DNA of 20,698 nucleotides from positions 1 to 20,698 of the IMG/VR virus record IMGVR_UViG_3300033149_004623; one strand, given 5' to 3'. This document shows positions 7,053 to 15,601 of the stretch, piece after piece (positions within the stretch are counted from its first letter, which is position 1; each line of letters starts with the position of its first letter). Made by a program: the position numbers and the translations under genes. This DNA is from a virus. The notes beneath the pieces were generated by a model. It saw only the letters and a list, made by a program, of their open reading frames with translations. It made no database searches and had not been told where the DNA came from.

Positions 7053-8086
7053 GAATCATCCTCCTCTGGTTCTTTGATAAAATTTTCTTTTAATAAATGC
7101 TGCCAATCGCCACCATCATCCATAGCTAAACATACTGTTCTAAAAGGGCAATCCCAAGCACAATCCCTTGTAGGATTAGGATATATTCTTAATTTTGGAT
7201 TAAGAATATCACAGGCTTCATTAATAATTTTTTTGTACTCATTCTTTTTTTGTTCATTATTCTTTTGTATTAAATTATAACGAATAAAATTATCACCAAC
7301 TTCGGTATCCATAGCTCTAAACATTTCCAGAGTCTCTTTTTGAGCATCTGAAGCATTTTCTATGCTACCACAAGTTTCAATTAATGCTTTTCTATATTTG
7401 AAATAAGTAGTATTTTGACTTTTATTAGTACTAACACTTCCATTTTTTAATATTTTAGGTTCTTGAATATTTTCTTTTTTGAATTGAACCCAAATAACTC
7501 CAACAATAGGCTCATTGTAAACAAATTCTGCTCCCCAAGCATATCTTGTAGCTTGTGAATCTGTTTCTAACTTCATTTCATCAAAACTTGATACAGTTTT
7601 ATACTCCATTACCCATAATCTATTGTAACAATCAGTAACAACTCTATCCAACGTAAATTTATAATAAACAGGTTTACCAAAAAATTTAGAAAGCTCTGGA
7701 ATTTTTATTTTAAATTTTACTTCAACTTGGGGAACTCCATTTACTACATGTGTTTTATAATAATTCCGTGCAGGAAGCCAAATATCTGAATAATAATCTA
7801 ACATACCAGGACCTATTTTCTTGAGTTCTTTACATTTTTCATTTAAATCTTTTTCTTCATCAAAACAATTAAAATAAGCTTGTAAAGCTTGTGAAGGTTT
7901 TTTAAAGCGTCTATATCCATGATAATCTTCAAGTGCAAAATGAAAGCCTGTGCCAAACCATAGATTATGGTTAAAGTCTGTTTTTTGAACTAAATTCTGT
8001 CGCATTCTACTGCTTAAATTCCATTTACGTCTACACCTTTTAAATAACACAATATCGTTAGTTCCAAGAATTAATTCATTGTTCAT
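6998..8086 (-). CDS. Cas4/AddB-like PD-(D/E)XK nuclease with likely Fe-S cluster
   Basis: This is a predicted DNA exonuclease. Numbering is from the ATG at 8098 (366 residues). RecB-family motifs are all visible: H53 in GTGFHFALE, D151 in TLDRVV, E165 and K167 in VMEYKT, and Q182/Y186 in SQATRY. C22 near the N-terminus and C313, C317 and C323 near the C-terminus have the one-plus-three spacing that holds a 4Fe-4S cluster in Cas4 and AddB. The ATG at 8086 is the better start because GAGG lies about 6 nt before it; the ATG at 8098 has no ribosome-binding site. It is the first gene after the promoter at 8119-8147. Its 3' end overlaps the ATPase start by 55 nt, suggesting the two work as a pair in end resection or recombination. 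Confidence 0.9.
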   Translation of the reverse strand: MNNELILGTNDIVLFKRCRRKWNLSSRMRQNLVQKTDFNHNLWFGTGFHFALEDYHGYRRFKKPSQALQAYFNCFDEEKDLNEKCKELKKIGPGMLDYYSDIWLPARNYYKTHVVNGVPQVEVKFKIKIPELSKFFGKPVYYKFTLDRVVTDCYNRLWVMEYKTVSSFDEMKLETDSQATRYAWGAEFVYNEPIVGVIWVQFKKENIQEPKILKNGSVSTNKSQNTTYFKYRKALIETCGSIENASDAQKETLEMFRAMDTEVGDNFIRYNLIQKNNEQKKNEYKKIINEACDILNPKLRIYPNPTRDCAWDCPFRTVCLAMDDGGDWQHLLKENFIKEPEEDDSWRAKIKYPQEQNQLLQK

Positions 8087-8118
8087 AAAATACCTCATTT
8101 TTTATTGGTTTATATAAT

Positions 8119-8147
8119 ATTATAGTAGATTAATCAAATTTAGTCAA
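8119..8147 (-). promoter_or_regulatory. Near-consensus sigma-70/sigma-A promoter driving the replication core
   Basis: On the minus strand the -35 box is TTGACT (8147-8142), followed by exactly 17 nt and the -10 box TATAAT (8124-8119). One mismatch to consensus in twelve positions and optimal spacing are unlikely by chance, even in AT-rich DNA, at precisely a functional boundary. Predicted transcription starts near 8112, giving a short leader before the nuclease start. The boxes overlap the last codons and flank of the upstream glycosyltransferase gene. Confidence 0.8.
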
Positions 8148-9584
8148 GTTTTTATTAAATTTATTTTGAAATTTATTAAATATAAGAGGATAATAAAGAG
8201 TTAATTCCGAATCTTTGATTAAGTGTACATCAATATTAAATTTTTCTTTTACTAATTTTTCAAGTCTTCTATTAGAAACAATCACAACATCAACTAACTG
8301 CATCATTTGAGTGCAATTACTTTTGTTAATGCTTTTTGTATATGGATATTTAGGATGAAAATAAGGGTCTGTAAGGTCAAGAATAAAAAGTTTGTTATTT
8401 TTATATCTAGTAACAAATTGAATATCAAACTCCTCAAATCTATCTTGGTAAATAATTACATCACATGTTTCCAAATATGACGTTGCACTATTTATAGAAA
8501 ATATATTATTAAAACTATTTAATGTATAAGCTCTATCAGAACCTTGATGATAAGCTCCTTCCATAATGTCATTAAGTAATACAATGGATATTTTTATCTC
8601 AGAGGATTTTTGCATAATATTATTGCCTTTTTGAACATTATGTAATACTTTTTCAATCTTAGGAATTTCAAAATTAAAGATATATGAAGTTTTCTTATTT
8701 TCAATTAAATATTGTAATTCAAAAGCTGAAAATTTGCTATCATAAAATTTTTCAATATACTCCCTCATTTTCTTTGCATCTTCAGTTCTCTTATTATGTG
8801 ATTCTAGATACATCTTACCTAAATTATAAAAATCATTATCAATACAAGGAACACCTAAAGCCCAACTTTTAATTGTTTTATTATTTGATTTATAACTATA
8901 TAAAGGGTGAGGATTTATTGTAATATCGCTTGAAATTATTTTTTCATTTATAGTAGCTAAATCCCAATCATAATAATTTACTTCAATATTTTTAAAAGAG
9001 TTAATTTTTTTATATCCTTTTTCACATACAATATATAATTTAATTTTAAATTCTAAACCTAATCTTTCTAAATCATTTCTAGCAATATTAATACTATCAA
9101 TATTAAACTTAGTTCCATGCCATAATATAACAAATTCTTTTTTAGAAAGATGGAACTTAATATCTTTATGCAAATCCAAATCTATTCTATCAGGGATAAC
9201 TACAGTTCTATCAAAAGTATAATTTTCCATAAACATACTCTTTAATTTATTTGTACTAAAAGTAATAAAGTCAGATAATTCTACCATTTGCTTAAAATTT
9301 TCTTTTTTATCTTTAGTAGTAGTAAAATAAGAAGCTGGATAATTAATATCCCATACAGGGTCTGCAAGGTCAAAAATAATTGTTCCACCATTAGACTTAA
9401 ATTTTTTAGCAAATTCAATATCTTTTTCTTTAAATCTTTTCTGGAAGATAACAACATTCATTTTTTCTAAATCTTTAGTTTTTCTCGAAACAACTGAATT
9501 TTTGATGTGTTTAGCTACATACTCAGCTCTTATTCTTGTTGAGGCTGAAATTGAAGTTCCATGAGTTAAAAAACCTATTTTCAT
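8130..9584 (-). CDS. GT4-like glycosyltransferase with a duplicated N-terminal lobe
   Basis: This 484-residue protein looks like a GT-B fold enzyme with an extra lobe. Residues 1-135 form a first N-lobe (MKIGFLTHGTSISASTRIRA, VVIFQKRF, IIFDLADP). Residues about 150-290 form the C-lobe (FVILWHGTK, DITINPHPLYSYKSNNKTIK, WALGVPCI). Residues about 329-470 are a second, diverged copy of the N-lobe: VIIYQDRFEEFDIQF matches VVIFQKRFKEKDIEF, ILDLTDP matches IFDLADP, and QMMQLVDVVIVSNRRLEKL matches QMVELSDFITFSTNKLKSM. The second copy has no C-lobe. Donor and acceptor are unknown. It starts in an ATGA overlap with the GT2-GT4 gene. It is the last gene of the glycan block and a promoter for the next unit lies over its 3' end. 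Confidence 0.75.
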   Translation of the reverse strand: MKIGFLTHGTSISASTRIRAEYVAKHIKNSVVSRKTKDLEKMNVVIFQKRFKEKDIEFAKKFKSNGGTIIFDLADPVWDINYPASYFTTTKDKKENFKQMVELSDFITFSTNKLKSMFMENYTFDRTVVIPDRIDLDLHKDIKFHLSKKEFVILWHGTKFNIDSINIARNDLERLGLEFKIKLYIVCEKGYKKINSFKNIEVNYYDWDLATINEKIISSDITINPHPLYSYKSNNKTIKSWALGVPCIDNDFYNLGKMYLESHNKRTEDAKKMREYIEKFYDSKFSAFELQYLIENKKTSYIFNFEIPKIEKVLHNVQKGNNIMQKSSEIKISIVLLNDIMEGAYHQGSDRAYTLNSFNNIFSINSATSYLETCDVIIYQDRFEEFDIQFVTRYKNNKLFILDLTDPYFHPKYPYTKSINKSNCTQMMQLVDVVIVSNRRLEKLVKEKFNIDVHLIKDSELTLYYPLIFNKFQNKFNKNLTKFD

Positions 9585-11245
9585 ATCTCAAGCTCCTCTA
9601 TTAAATTCCAAAGTTTATATTCAGTCTTAACTGCTTTTTTAATTTGATTATAATTATCAAAATCAATATCTTCATATAAAAAGCCTACTCTATCATTAAC
9701 TATCAATGTACAACCACATAAAAGTCCTTCCATAACACTACGACCTGTAGGTTCTAACCAATTTGGAAGAGCTATCACATATCTTGCTCTTTTAAGCCAT
9801 TGAGCAAATTCGATTTGTGTAACTTCTCCCATTATTTCTATATTATTTGAAGTATTACTATTTGTATATTTTTTAAATCTACCAAAGGCTTTTATTTGAA
9901 GCTCAGGATGCTCTTTTGCATATTTAATTAAATTAGTAAAACCTTTGTTATCAGGTTCATCATGTCCAGTCCAAATAGCAAGATTATCTTCTTTATTAAT
10001 CCATTCATCTATATAAAAAAGTTCTGTATCAATAGGGCTTAAAATATAATTACTTTTTGGTATTTTTAAACCTAATTTTCTTTCATTTTCTTCTAGATGT
10101 TTCTTAGACATAAATAAATTTAGTAGACTGTTATTTAATAAGTCGTTATAAGGACTGTCTGGATTAAGTATATCAGCTATCCAATAATCATGTTCATATT
10201 TTATATATTTTTCATTATTAATTATATTTTTAATAAATGTTGGTTTAAAATATCTTATATTATTTAAAATATATAAGTCATATTTTCTTTTTATTTTTGT
10301 TTCTGGATATATTTCATCTATTATATGACCTCTACTGCGACCTGCTTTGATTATTAATTCATTGGTATATTGAGCACCTCCTGATTTATAATTTTTAGTA
10401 GAAAAATCAGCTACCCAAGCTATTTTTAAAGATTTAATATTTGTGCGTTTACTATAATTTAATTCTACATCATTCTCAATAAATTTATAATTATATGTAG
10501 TATCTTGTGTATTTCTAAATAATTGCCTTTTTACTATATTATAATTTTTAGTATCTATATCTAATGAGTTCCATGCAATATTACCAAAATGATGTACATA
10601 ACAACCTCGAGCTAAATAAGTAGAATAATAACCTAATTTTTTTGCTCTTCGCTGAAATTCTATTTCTTCTTCATGCCCTAATTTCCAAGTATGCCAATCA
10701 AATACTCCTACTTTCTCAAAAACTTCTTTTTTGATTAACATACAAAAACCAATAATATTGCTTCGTACATAACCTTCTTTTAAATTTACTATTTCTGCGA
10801 GATTATCAATTTGTTTATCAGTCATTAAAAATCTTCTATCATAAGCTATACGTATTCTTTGTTCAGTCTCACTCGCCCAAGCAGTATATGGGGAAACTAT
10901 ACCTGCATCAGGCACTTGGTCAAAACATTTTTTCAAAATATTTAACCAATTAGGAGTGACTACTGTATCTGAGTTCAAGAAAAGAAGTAAATCATTTTTA
11001 GCTACTTTAATTCCTTGATTACATCCATAAGGAAAACCTTTATTTTCTTCATTAAATATTATATTTAAATCAATTCCTTTTAAACTTTTTACATAATTTT
11101 TAACCTGTTCACTTGAATTATTTTCTATTATTATTAGTTCATAATTACTTGTATTTCTTTTAATACTTTCAATACATCTCTTTAGATAGTAAAGTTCATC
11201 CACAACCAATATTATTATACTGACTTTTCTATCAATCCATTTCAT
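9581..11245 (-). CDS. Two-domain glycosyltransferase (GT2 fused to GT4)
   Basis: Residues about 7-240 of this 554-residue protein are a GT-A fold, GT2 family domain of rhamnosyltransferase type: VSIIILVVDELYYLKRCIES, ENNSSE, NEENKGFPYGCNQGI, the metal-binding LNSDT (D93) and a HEEEIEF acceptor/catalytic motif near 191-197. Residues about 273-545 are a GT-B, GT4-type domain: LKIAWVADFSTKNYKSGGAQ, IWTGHDEPDNKGF, and EPTGRSVMEGLLCGCTLIV near 498-515 with the donor-binding glutamates. One chain could add two successive sugars. The GT2 class is compatible with dTDP-rhamnose supplied by the upstream rmlC/rmlD genes, which is inference. The start has an AAAGGAG site and overlaps the preceding stop as ATGA. 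Confidence 0.88.
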   Translation of the reverse strand: MKWIDRKVSIIILVVDELYYLKRCIESIKRNTSNYELIIIENNSSEQVKNYVKSLKGIDLNIIFNEENKGFPYGCNQGIKVAKNDLLLFLNSDTVVTPNWLNILKKCFDQVPDAGIVSPYTAWASETEQRIRIAYDRRFLMTDKQIDNLAEIVNLKEGYVRSNIIGFCMLIKKEVFEKVGVFDWHTWKLGHEEEIEFQRRAKKLGYYSTYLARGCYVHHFGNIAWNSLDIDTKNYNIVKRQLFRNTQDTTYNYKFIENDVELNYSKRTNIKSLKIAWVADFSTKNYKSGGAQYTNELIIKAGRSRGHIIDEIYPETKIKRKYDLYILNNIRYFKPTFIKNIINNEKYIKYEHDYWIADILNPDSPYNDLLNNSLLNLFMSKKHLEENERKLGLKIPKSNYILSPIDTELFYIDEWINKEDNLAIWTGHDEPDNKGFTNLIKYAKEHPELQIKAFGRFKKYTNSNTSNNIEIMGEVTQIEFAQWLKRARYVIALPNWLEPTGRSVMEGLLCGCTLIVNDRVGFLYEDIDFDNYNQIKKAVKTEYKLWNLIEELEI

Positions 11246-12174
11246 TGAAGCTCCTTTAATATTTGTTTAAAGAAATCAATATGCCAAGACCTAAAATTAG
11301 TCCATGTATAAGGTTCAAGTAGTTTATATTTATCTTTACGTATTTTTTCTTTTTCTTTTAGGAATCTTAATAAATCTTCATAATTATAAAATAAAAAATC
11401 TTCGCTTGTTCTTAAAGTGTGAAAAAATCCAATATCTCTAGCTATTACAGGAACACCTGCATACATTGCATTTAACAAGTCCATAGGTCCACCTTCAGCA
11501 TTTGAGGAGGACAAATAATAATCAAGTTTATCAAAGAAAGTATCATCTGTTATATGTACAACTTCTAAATCTGCATTAAAATCACGCATTTGTTGAATTA
11601 ATTTATTACTTTCGTTATTTTTATTTTTAATTACAAATTTAAATATTTTTTCATCTAAATCTCTTGCAAGTTTAACTAGTATATCTACGCATTTTCTTTT
11701 TAAGTGATAATAAGGTCTACCAGACCATCCAATAACTATTTTTCTTTGGCGTTTAACAGAAACGCCTATACCTTCAATTATTCCTATTTTATTAGAATTA
11801 ATACCTCTTTTTATAAGTTCTTCTTTGCCATGTTGTGACATACATGTAAAATAATCCGCCCATTTTATAACTGCATTTTCTTCATGAAAGTGTTCAGATT
11901 CAAAATGAGTAAATAAGATAATATCACATTTTGATTTTTTTATTTTATCAAGTCTAGGATTATCATTAGTCCAATTAATATAATAGTTAATATCTGCTGC
12001 ATAATTGGGTTCCTTACTGAAAGTAAATTTAATATAATTGCTTTTTAATTTTTGAAGTTCATCTCCAAATTTCTGCATAATCCAACCATCTCTTATATCA
12101 CGAATATGGACATGCTTGGTATCAGGTTTTATCCAAATAATAGAATCAAATTTTTTACTTGTTATTTCTTCCAA
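11242..12174 (-). CDS. GT4-family glycosyltransferase
   Basis: This 310-residue protein has an N-lobe with weak conservation (1-140), a linker strand KIVIGWSGRPYY near 145-156, and a C-lobe with the retaining GT4 donor-site pattern AEGGPMDLLNAMYAGVPVIA (E227, G228). Donor and acceptor are unknown. The start is a TTG at 12174, supported by AGGAG about 10 nt upstream; the next in-frame ATG is at codon 33 and would remove part of the fold. It overlaps the methyltransferase-type gene by 13 nt and the next gene by an ATGA. It probably adds one sugar in the same glycan as its neighbours. Confidence 0.83.
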   Translation of the reverse strand: MEEITSKKFDSIIWIKPDTKHVHIRDIRDGWIMQKFGDELQKLKSNYIKFTFSKEPNYAADINYYINWTNDNPRLDKIKKSKCDIILFTHFESEHFHEENAVIKWADYFTCMSQHGKEELIKRGINSNKIGIIEGIGVSVKRQRKIVIGWSGRPYYHLKRKCVDILVKLARDLDEKIFKFVIKNKNNESNKLIQQMRDFNADLEVVHITDDTFFDKLDYYLSSSNAEGGPMDLLNAMYAGVPVIARDIGFFHTLRTSEDFLFYNYEDLLRFLKEKEKIRKDKYKLLEPYTWTNFRSWHIDFFKQILKELQ

Positions 12175-12653
12175 TGACCAAAATCTCCTATTTTAGTACA
12201 ACCTATTTCAGAACAAAATTTTTTAATTCCAGGAAAATTATCATTATTATCATGAAATAATACATTTCCACATTTTTTTACTATATTAAAATCACGCTTA
12301 GCATCTTCATATTTATGTACACTATCAATAAAAGCAAAATCAAAGTTAGTATGTTTTAATATGTACTTAGTTTCATCTGTACTAGTAACTAACATATAAA
12401 CTATTTTATTTTTAACTTTAAATAAGTCCCATATTTTACTAGTTTCAGGATAAAATTTAACATCAAATGTATACACATTATCACAAATCGAAGCTAATAT
12501 TGTGGTGGAAACTCCAAAATAAGTTCCAATTTCTACTGCTATTTTTGGTTTAATATCAGATATTATTTTAGCAAATAAATTATCTTTCATTACTGCACTA
12601 TGATTAAACATTTCAAGAGGAAGTTTTTTAGCTAAATCTTTATAAGTAATCAT
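12162..12653 (-). CDS. Class I SAM-dependent methyltransferase (Methyltransf_24 type)
   Basis: The 163-residue protein has a Rossmann-like SAM-binding motif I VEIGTYFGVSTTILA (E41, G43, G47), an acidic residue at the end of the second strand (D64), the FDFAFIDSVHKYEDAKRDF segment (D110, H113, D121) and VLFHDNND (H134, D135). This is the pattern of small O-methyltransferases and related cephalosporin-hydroxylase-like proteins common in surface-sugar clusters. Sugar O-methylation, perhaps capping a glycan, is the best guess, but the substrate cannot be read from sequence. It starts in an ATGA overlap with the 86-residue gene and has a GGAG site about 8 nt upstream. Confidence 0.82.
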   Translation of the reverse strand: MITYKDLAKKLPLEMFNHSAVMKDNLFAKIISDIKPKIAVEIGTYFGVSTTILASICDNVYTFDVKFYPETSKIWDLFKVKNKIVYMLVTSTDETKYILKHTNFDFAFIDSVHKYEDAKRDFNIVKKCGNVLFHDNNDNFPGIKKFCSEIGCTKIGDFGHWKK

Positions 12654-12910
12654 TCTACATCTCCTCTCAATTTTCTAAGGTTTAAGAGCATATTAGCTGC
12701 CACATGAAATTTGTTATTCATAATCATAGCATGAACCATTTGTATTTCAGTTTCATTTAATTTCATTTTAAATAATAAGTGTGATTTTTCTAAATTATGC
12801 TCTCTATACATAGCTTCTAGTTTATTCCAACGGTCTAGAGTAAATACTTGAAAAGCTAACAAACCATTATTATCTATCATTATTATATATACTTTCATAA
12901 TTTGTGCCAT
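12650..12910 (-). CDS. Unknown 86-residue Met-rich protein between radical SAM and methyltransferase genes
   Basis: I do not recognise this protein. It begins with a short beta-like segment (IMKVYIIMIDNN), and the rest is predicted helical with many Met and Leu residues (VHAMIMNNKFHVAANMLLNL). It has no cysteine and no membrane span. It follows the radical SAM gene by 21 nt, has an AAAGGGA site, and is translationally coupled to the methyltransferase by ATGA. Possible roles are an accessory or carrier subunit for one of its neighbours; a peptide substrate of the radical SAM enzyme is conceivable but not supported by any leader/core pattern that I can see. Confidence 0.65.
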   Translation of the reverse strand: MAQIMKVYIIMIDNNGLLAFQVFTLDRWNKLEAMYREHNLEKSHLLFKMKLNETEIQMVHAMIMNNKFHVAANMLLNLRKLRGDVE

Positions 12911-12931
12911 TTCAATCCCTTTAATATTGTT

Positions 12932-13900
12932 TTAAATAAAATCAATATTCTGTTTATATTTGTACTCATTAAGTGCCTTATTTATTTCATATCCTCTACA
13001 TGGAGTAGGACATTTACTATAGTCAAATTTCTTTTGAATCATATGACGTTTTTGTAGTAATTCATCTAATAAATCTACTTTTAAAATATTACCATAACAA
13101 GCACTTTCGTCTCCTACATGATGTCTACAAATATAAAAGTTACCGTAACAATCAACTGTACCAAAGAAATCTGCTCCAGGACAGCTTGTAACATTAATTT
13201 TTTCAATATTTTTAGGCATAAAAATATTGATTTTATTTTGTCTCTCCATTATTTCTTTTTTAGTTAGGTTAATAGCTATAGTTATTGTTTCTGGATAATC
13301 TATATTATTAGCAAATACAAATTGAAAATAATCTACTCCTATTGATTCTGCTACAGTTATCATCCATAAAATCTGATGGTAGTTCTCAGGAGTTATAACC
13401 ATATTTATTCCAATTGCAGTATTTATACCTAATTCATTTCTAACCTCTACTGCTTTTTCAATATGTTTTAACACCGTATTTTGTTTATCAGTTCCACATA
13501 TTGTTTTATATACTCTATCATCAGGAGTATCAAATGAGAATCTAACCCATTCCAGATATTTTAAAAATTCTTTATCAAATAATATCCCATTGGTAACAAG
13601 CCCTTGATTAAAATCCAATTCATATCCAAATTTTAAAATATCAGTTAATCTAGAATGTAACGTAGGCTCTCCTCCACCTGAAAAAACTAAACCTTTTACT
13701 CCCATTGACTTGAGTTTATACATAATCATTTGTATTTCGCCTTCAGGAGTTATATACCCATCAAACCTATCTTTTGAATAACAATAATAACAACTATTAT
13801 TACAAGCATTAGTAATATGAAGCTCTATAGTTATAGGCTGAACTAGTTTATTCTGTGCATATAGCCATAACCTGTCTGGGTGATAAAATATTTTATTCAT
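12932..13900 (-). CDS. Radical SAM enzyme with SPASM-like C-terminal Fe-S domain
   Basis: This 322-residue protein has the radical SAM CX3CX2C motif (C33, C37, C40 in ACNNSCYYC), the SAM-binding GGGEP motif at 75-79, and the usual beta strands (LVTNG, RFSFD). The C-terminal region (240-301) contains six cysteines, C240, C251, C258, C268, C297 and C301, arranged as in SPASM/twitch auxiliary-cluster domains (CYGNFYICRH). Such enzymes modify peptides or perform epimerisation, dehydration or dehydrogenation on sugars and other small molecules. Its place between an SDR epimerase and a methyltransferase suggests a sugar or glycan substrate, but this is inference. The ATG has an AAGGAG site and overlaps the SDR gene by 8 nt. 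QueE-type base modification is not indicated. Confidence 0.87.
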   Translation of the reverse strand: MNKIFYHPDRLWLYAQNKLVQPITIELHITNACNNSCYYCYSKDRFDGYITPEGEIQMIMYKLKSMGVKGLVFSGGGEPTLHSRLTDILKFGYELDFNQGLVTNGILFDKEFLKYLEWVRFSFDTPDDRVYKTICGTDKQNTVLKHIEKAVEVRNELGINTAIGINMVITPENYHQILWMITVAESIGVDYFQFVFANNIDYPETITIAINLTKKEIMERQNKINIFMPKNIEKINVTSCPGADFFGTVDCYGNFYICRHHVGDESACYGNILKVDLLDELLQKRHMIQKKFDYSKCPTPCRGYEINKALNEYKYKQNIDFI

Positions 13901-14858
13901 TTTTATCTCCTTGAACTTTTTTAAATACTTCTAAATTAATATAATCAGGATTATTCATATCTCCAAAATAAGAAGAATATTCCCATAAATTTATTATTAT
14001 ATCTCTAATATCATATTGTGGTTGAAAACCTAATTTTGTTTTAGCTAAATCACATTTAACTTTATAATTTCTAAGGTCATGCATATTTTTTATTTCTAAT
14101 TTAACTTTAGACCCTGTTAATATATCTACTTCTTGTTTTACATAATCTCCTATTTGTCCAATAGTGTAATTATCAGAAGCAATATTAAAAACTCCATTTA
14201 TTGAATAGTCTGCTTGAACTGCTCTTAAATATGCTGAAACACAATCCCTTATATCAAGAATAGGTCGCCATATAGAAGGATTATTTATAGTTATTTTATT
14301 GGTGGTAATAGCATATTTGAACATAGTATTTACAACTAAATCAAATCTCATTCTAGGGCTATATCCTGAAATAGTTCCTTTACGAAGTGCAATTATAGAC
14401 ATACCATCTTCCATCTGAAATACTCCACGTTCACCTTGAAGTTTTGAAATGCCATAAGGATAATTACACATAATTGGTGATTCTTCATCATATAGTTCAT
14501 CAACAGTATAACCATAAACTGAACAAGTTGAGGCATAAATAAATCGCTTGATGTCTGCATTTCTAGCTTCAAATGCTAGATAGGCAGGAAGTGCTGCATT
14601 GTATATAAAATTTTGTGCAGGGTACAATTCAGCCATAGGGTCATTAGAAATACCTCCAAGAAATATAAATTGGTCGTAACCTTTCATATCCTCTTTAGTG
14701 CATTTAAGTAAATCTTTTTTGATAATATTTACGTTTTTTGGTAAATAATTACCAAACCAGCATAAATCAATAACATCAACTTCATAGCCATGAGCTATCA
14801 ATTCTGGAACAAGTACTGAACCTACATAACCTGCTCCTCCACCTACTAATATTTTCAT
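13893..14858 (-). CDS. Extended SDR NAD-dependent nucleotide-sugar epimerase/dehydratase
   Basis: The 321-residue protein has the NAD-binding GXXGXXG motif (GGGAGYVGS, 6-14), a D31 that could bind the adenosine ribose, the catalytic S/T pair near STCSVYG (110-116), and the YXXXK motif with Y135 and K139 (YPYGISK). The segment RKGTISGYSPRMRFDLVVN and WRPILDIRD (198-205) are typical of sugar-nucleotide epimerases such as the UDP-glucose 4-epimerase relatives. Reaction is not fixed: 4-epimerase, 4,6-dehydratase and 4-reductase are all possible. It is not clearly an RmlB. The start has an AAAGGA site and an ATGA overlap with rmlD. The C-terminus is slightly extended beyond the fold. Confidence 0.88.
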   Translation of the reverse strand: MKILVGGGAGYVGSVLVPELIAHGYEVDVIDLCWFGNYLPKNVNIIKKDLLKCTKEDMKGYDQFIFLGGISNDPMAELYPAQNFIYNAALPAYLAFEARNADIKRFIYASTCSVYGYTVDELYDEESPIMCNYPYGISKLQGERGVFQMEDGMSIIALRKGTISGYSPRMRFDLVVNTMFKYAITTNKITINNPSIWRPILDIRDCVSAYLRAVQADYSINGVFNIASDNYTIGQIGDYVKQEVDILTGSKVKLEIKNMHDLRNYKVKCDLAKTKLGFQPQYDIRDIIINLWEYSSYFGDMNNPDYINLEVFKKVQGDKNE

Positions 14859-15601
14859 TTTTTATCCTTTCTAATTTTATTATATTTGCTAGTTAATGAA
14901 GTATCTTTTGGAACTTTAAAATCAACTTCATATCTAAAAAGAGGTTTAACATCTTCTTTTGTCTCTTTAGCATATTCAAAAACTGTACGTCTTTTACCTC
15001 CTATATGAATAATACCTGTTAAATTAGATTTAATTAAATCTACTATTATTGGAGCTATTTGGTCTACGTATAATCTTGATGTGTATTGATTCGAAAAAGC
15101 TTTTGCATATGGAAATGGTTTAGGTCCAAAAGAAGCTCTAATAATTAATGAATTATCATACATTTTTACTGCACATTCTCCTCCGAGCTTAGACCATGCA
15201 TATTTATTTACAGGATTAACTGCATCATCTTCTGAATATATACCTTTAGTAATATCTGTAATGGTAGAATTAACTATTTTTTCTCCATCAAAAACATAAT
15301 CTGTAGACATATATATTAGCCTTATATTTCTTACCATACAATAATCAACAATAAAACTAGTACCTATAATGTTAATCCATAAAGCTCTTATAGGGTCATT
15401 ATCTATTTTTGGAGGAGATGTATAAGCTGCTCCATGAAAAATAGTCTTAATATTATGTTTACTTCCATAATCAATTAATGATTGTTGAGATTCTACTTCA
15501 ACTTCGTTATGTGTAGGAAATAAGGCATCAGGCATTAGTTTTTTTAATTCTGAACCTAATAAACCTGAACCTCCTGTTACTAAAATATTATTCTCCTTCA
15601 T
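14855..15601 (-). CDS. rmlD: dTDP-4-dehydrorhamnose reductase-like protein
   Basis: This RmlD-family SDR, in the canonical pathway, would reduce dTDP-4-keto-L-rhamnose to dTDP-L-rhamnose. Numbering is from an upstream in-frame TTG at 15607. Visible are GGSGLLGS (G12, G15, G18), FHGAAYT near 57-63, YMSTDYVFDG (99-108) and YAWSK (Y136, K140). RPADSSL-like residues typical of the family end appear as PKDTSL near 233. At about 248 residues it is shorter than the usual 280-300. The start at 15601 is chosen because AAAGGAG lies 7 nt before this ATG; the TTG is worse placed. It overlaps rmlC by 14 nt. Alternative: a reductase for a related 6-deoxysugar. Confidence 0.83.
   Translation of the reverse strand: MKENNILVTGGSGLLGSELKKLMPDALFPTHNEVEVESQQSLIDYGSKHNIKTIFHGAAYTSPPKIDNDPIRALWINIIGTSFIVDYCMVRNIRLIYMSTDYVFDGEKIVNSTITDITKGIYSEDDAVNPVNKYAWSKLGGECAVKMYDNSLIIRASFGPKPFPYAKAFSNQYTSRLYVDQIAPIIVDLIKSNLTGIIHIGGKRRTVFEYAKETKEDVKPLFRYEVDFKVPKDTSLTSKYNKIRKDKK

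Noticed and set aside
6772-7077. Plus-strand frame rich in Ser and Phe opposite the ATPase leader
   Set aside because: It is the antisense image of Glu/Lys-rich codons (TTC, TTT, TCT) and has no ribosome-binding site.
8684-8872. Plus-strand frame opposite the duplicated-lobe glycosyltransferase
   Set aside because: Low-complexity product typical of AT-rich antisense; no ribosome-binding site.
12650-12910. RiPP precursor peptide for the radical SAM enzyme
   Set aside because: At 86 residues with a helical, cysteine-free body and no leader/core boundary, it does not look like a precursor; kept only as a possible partner.
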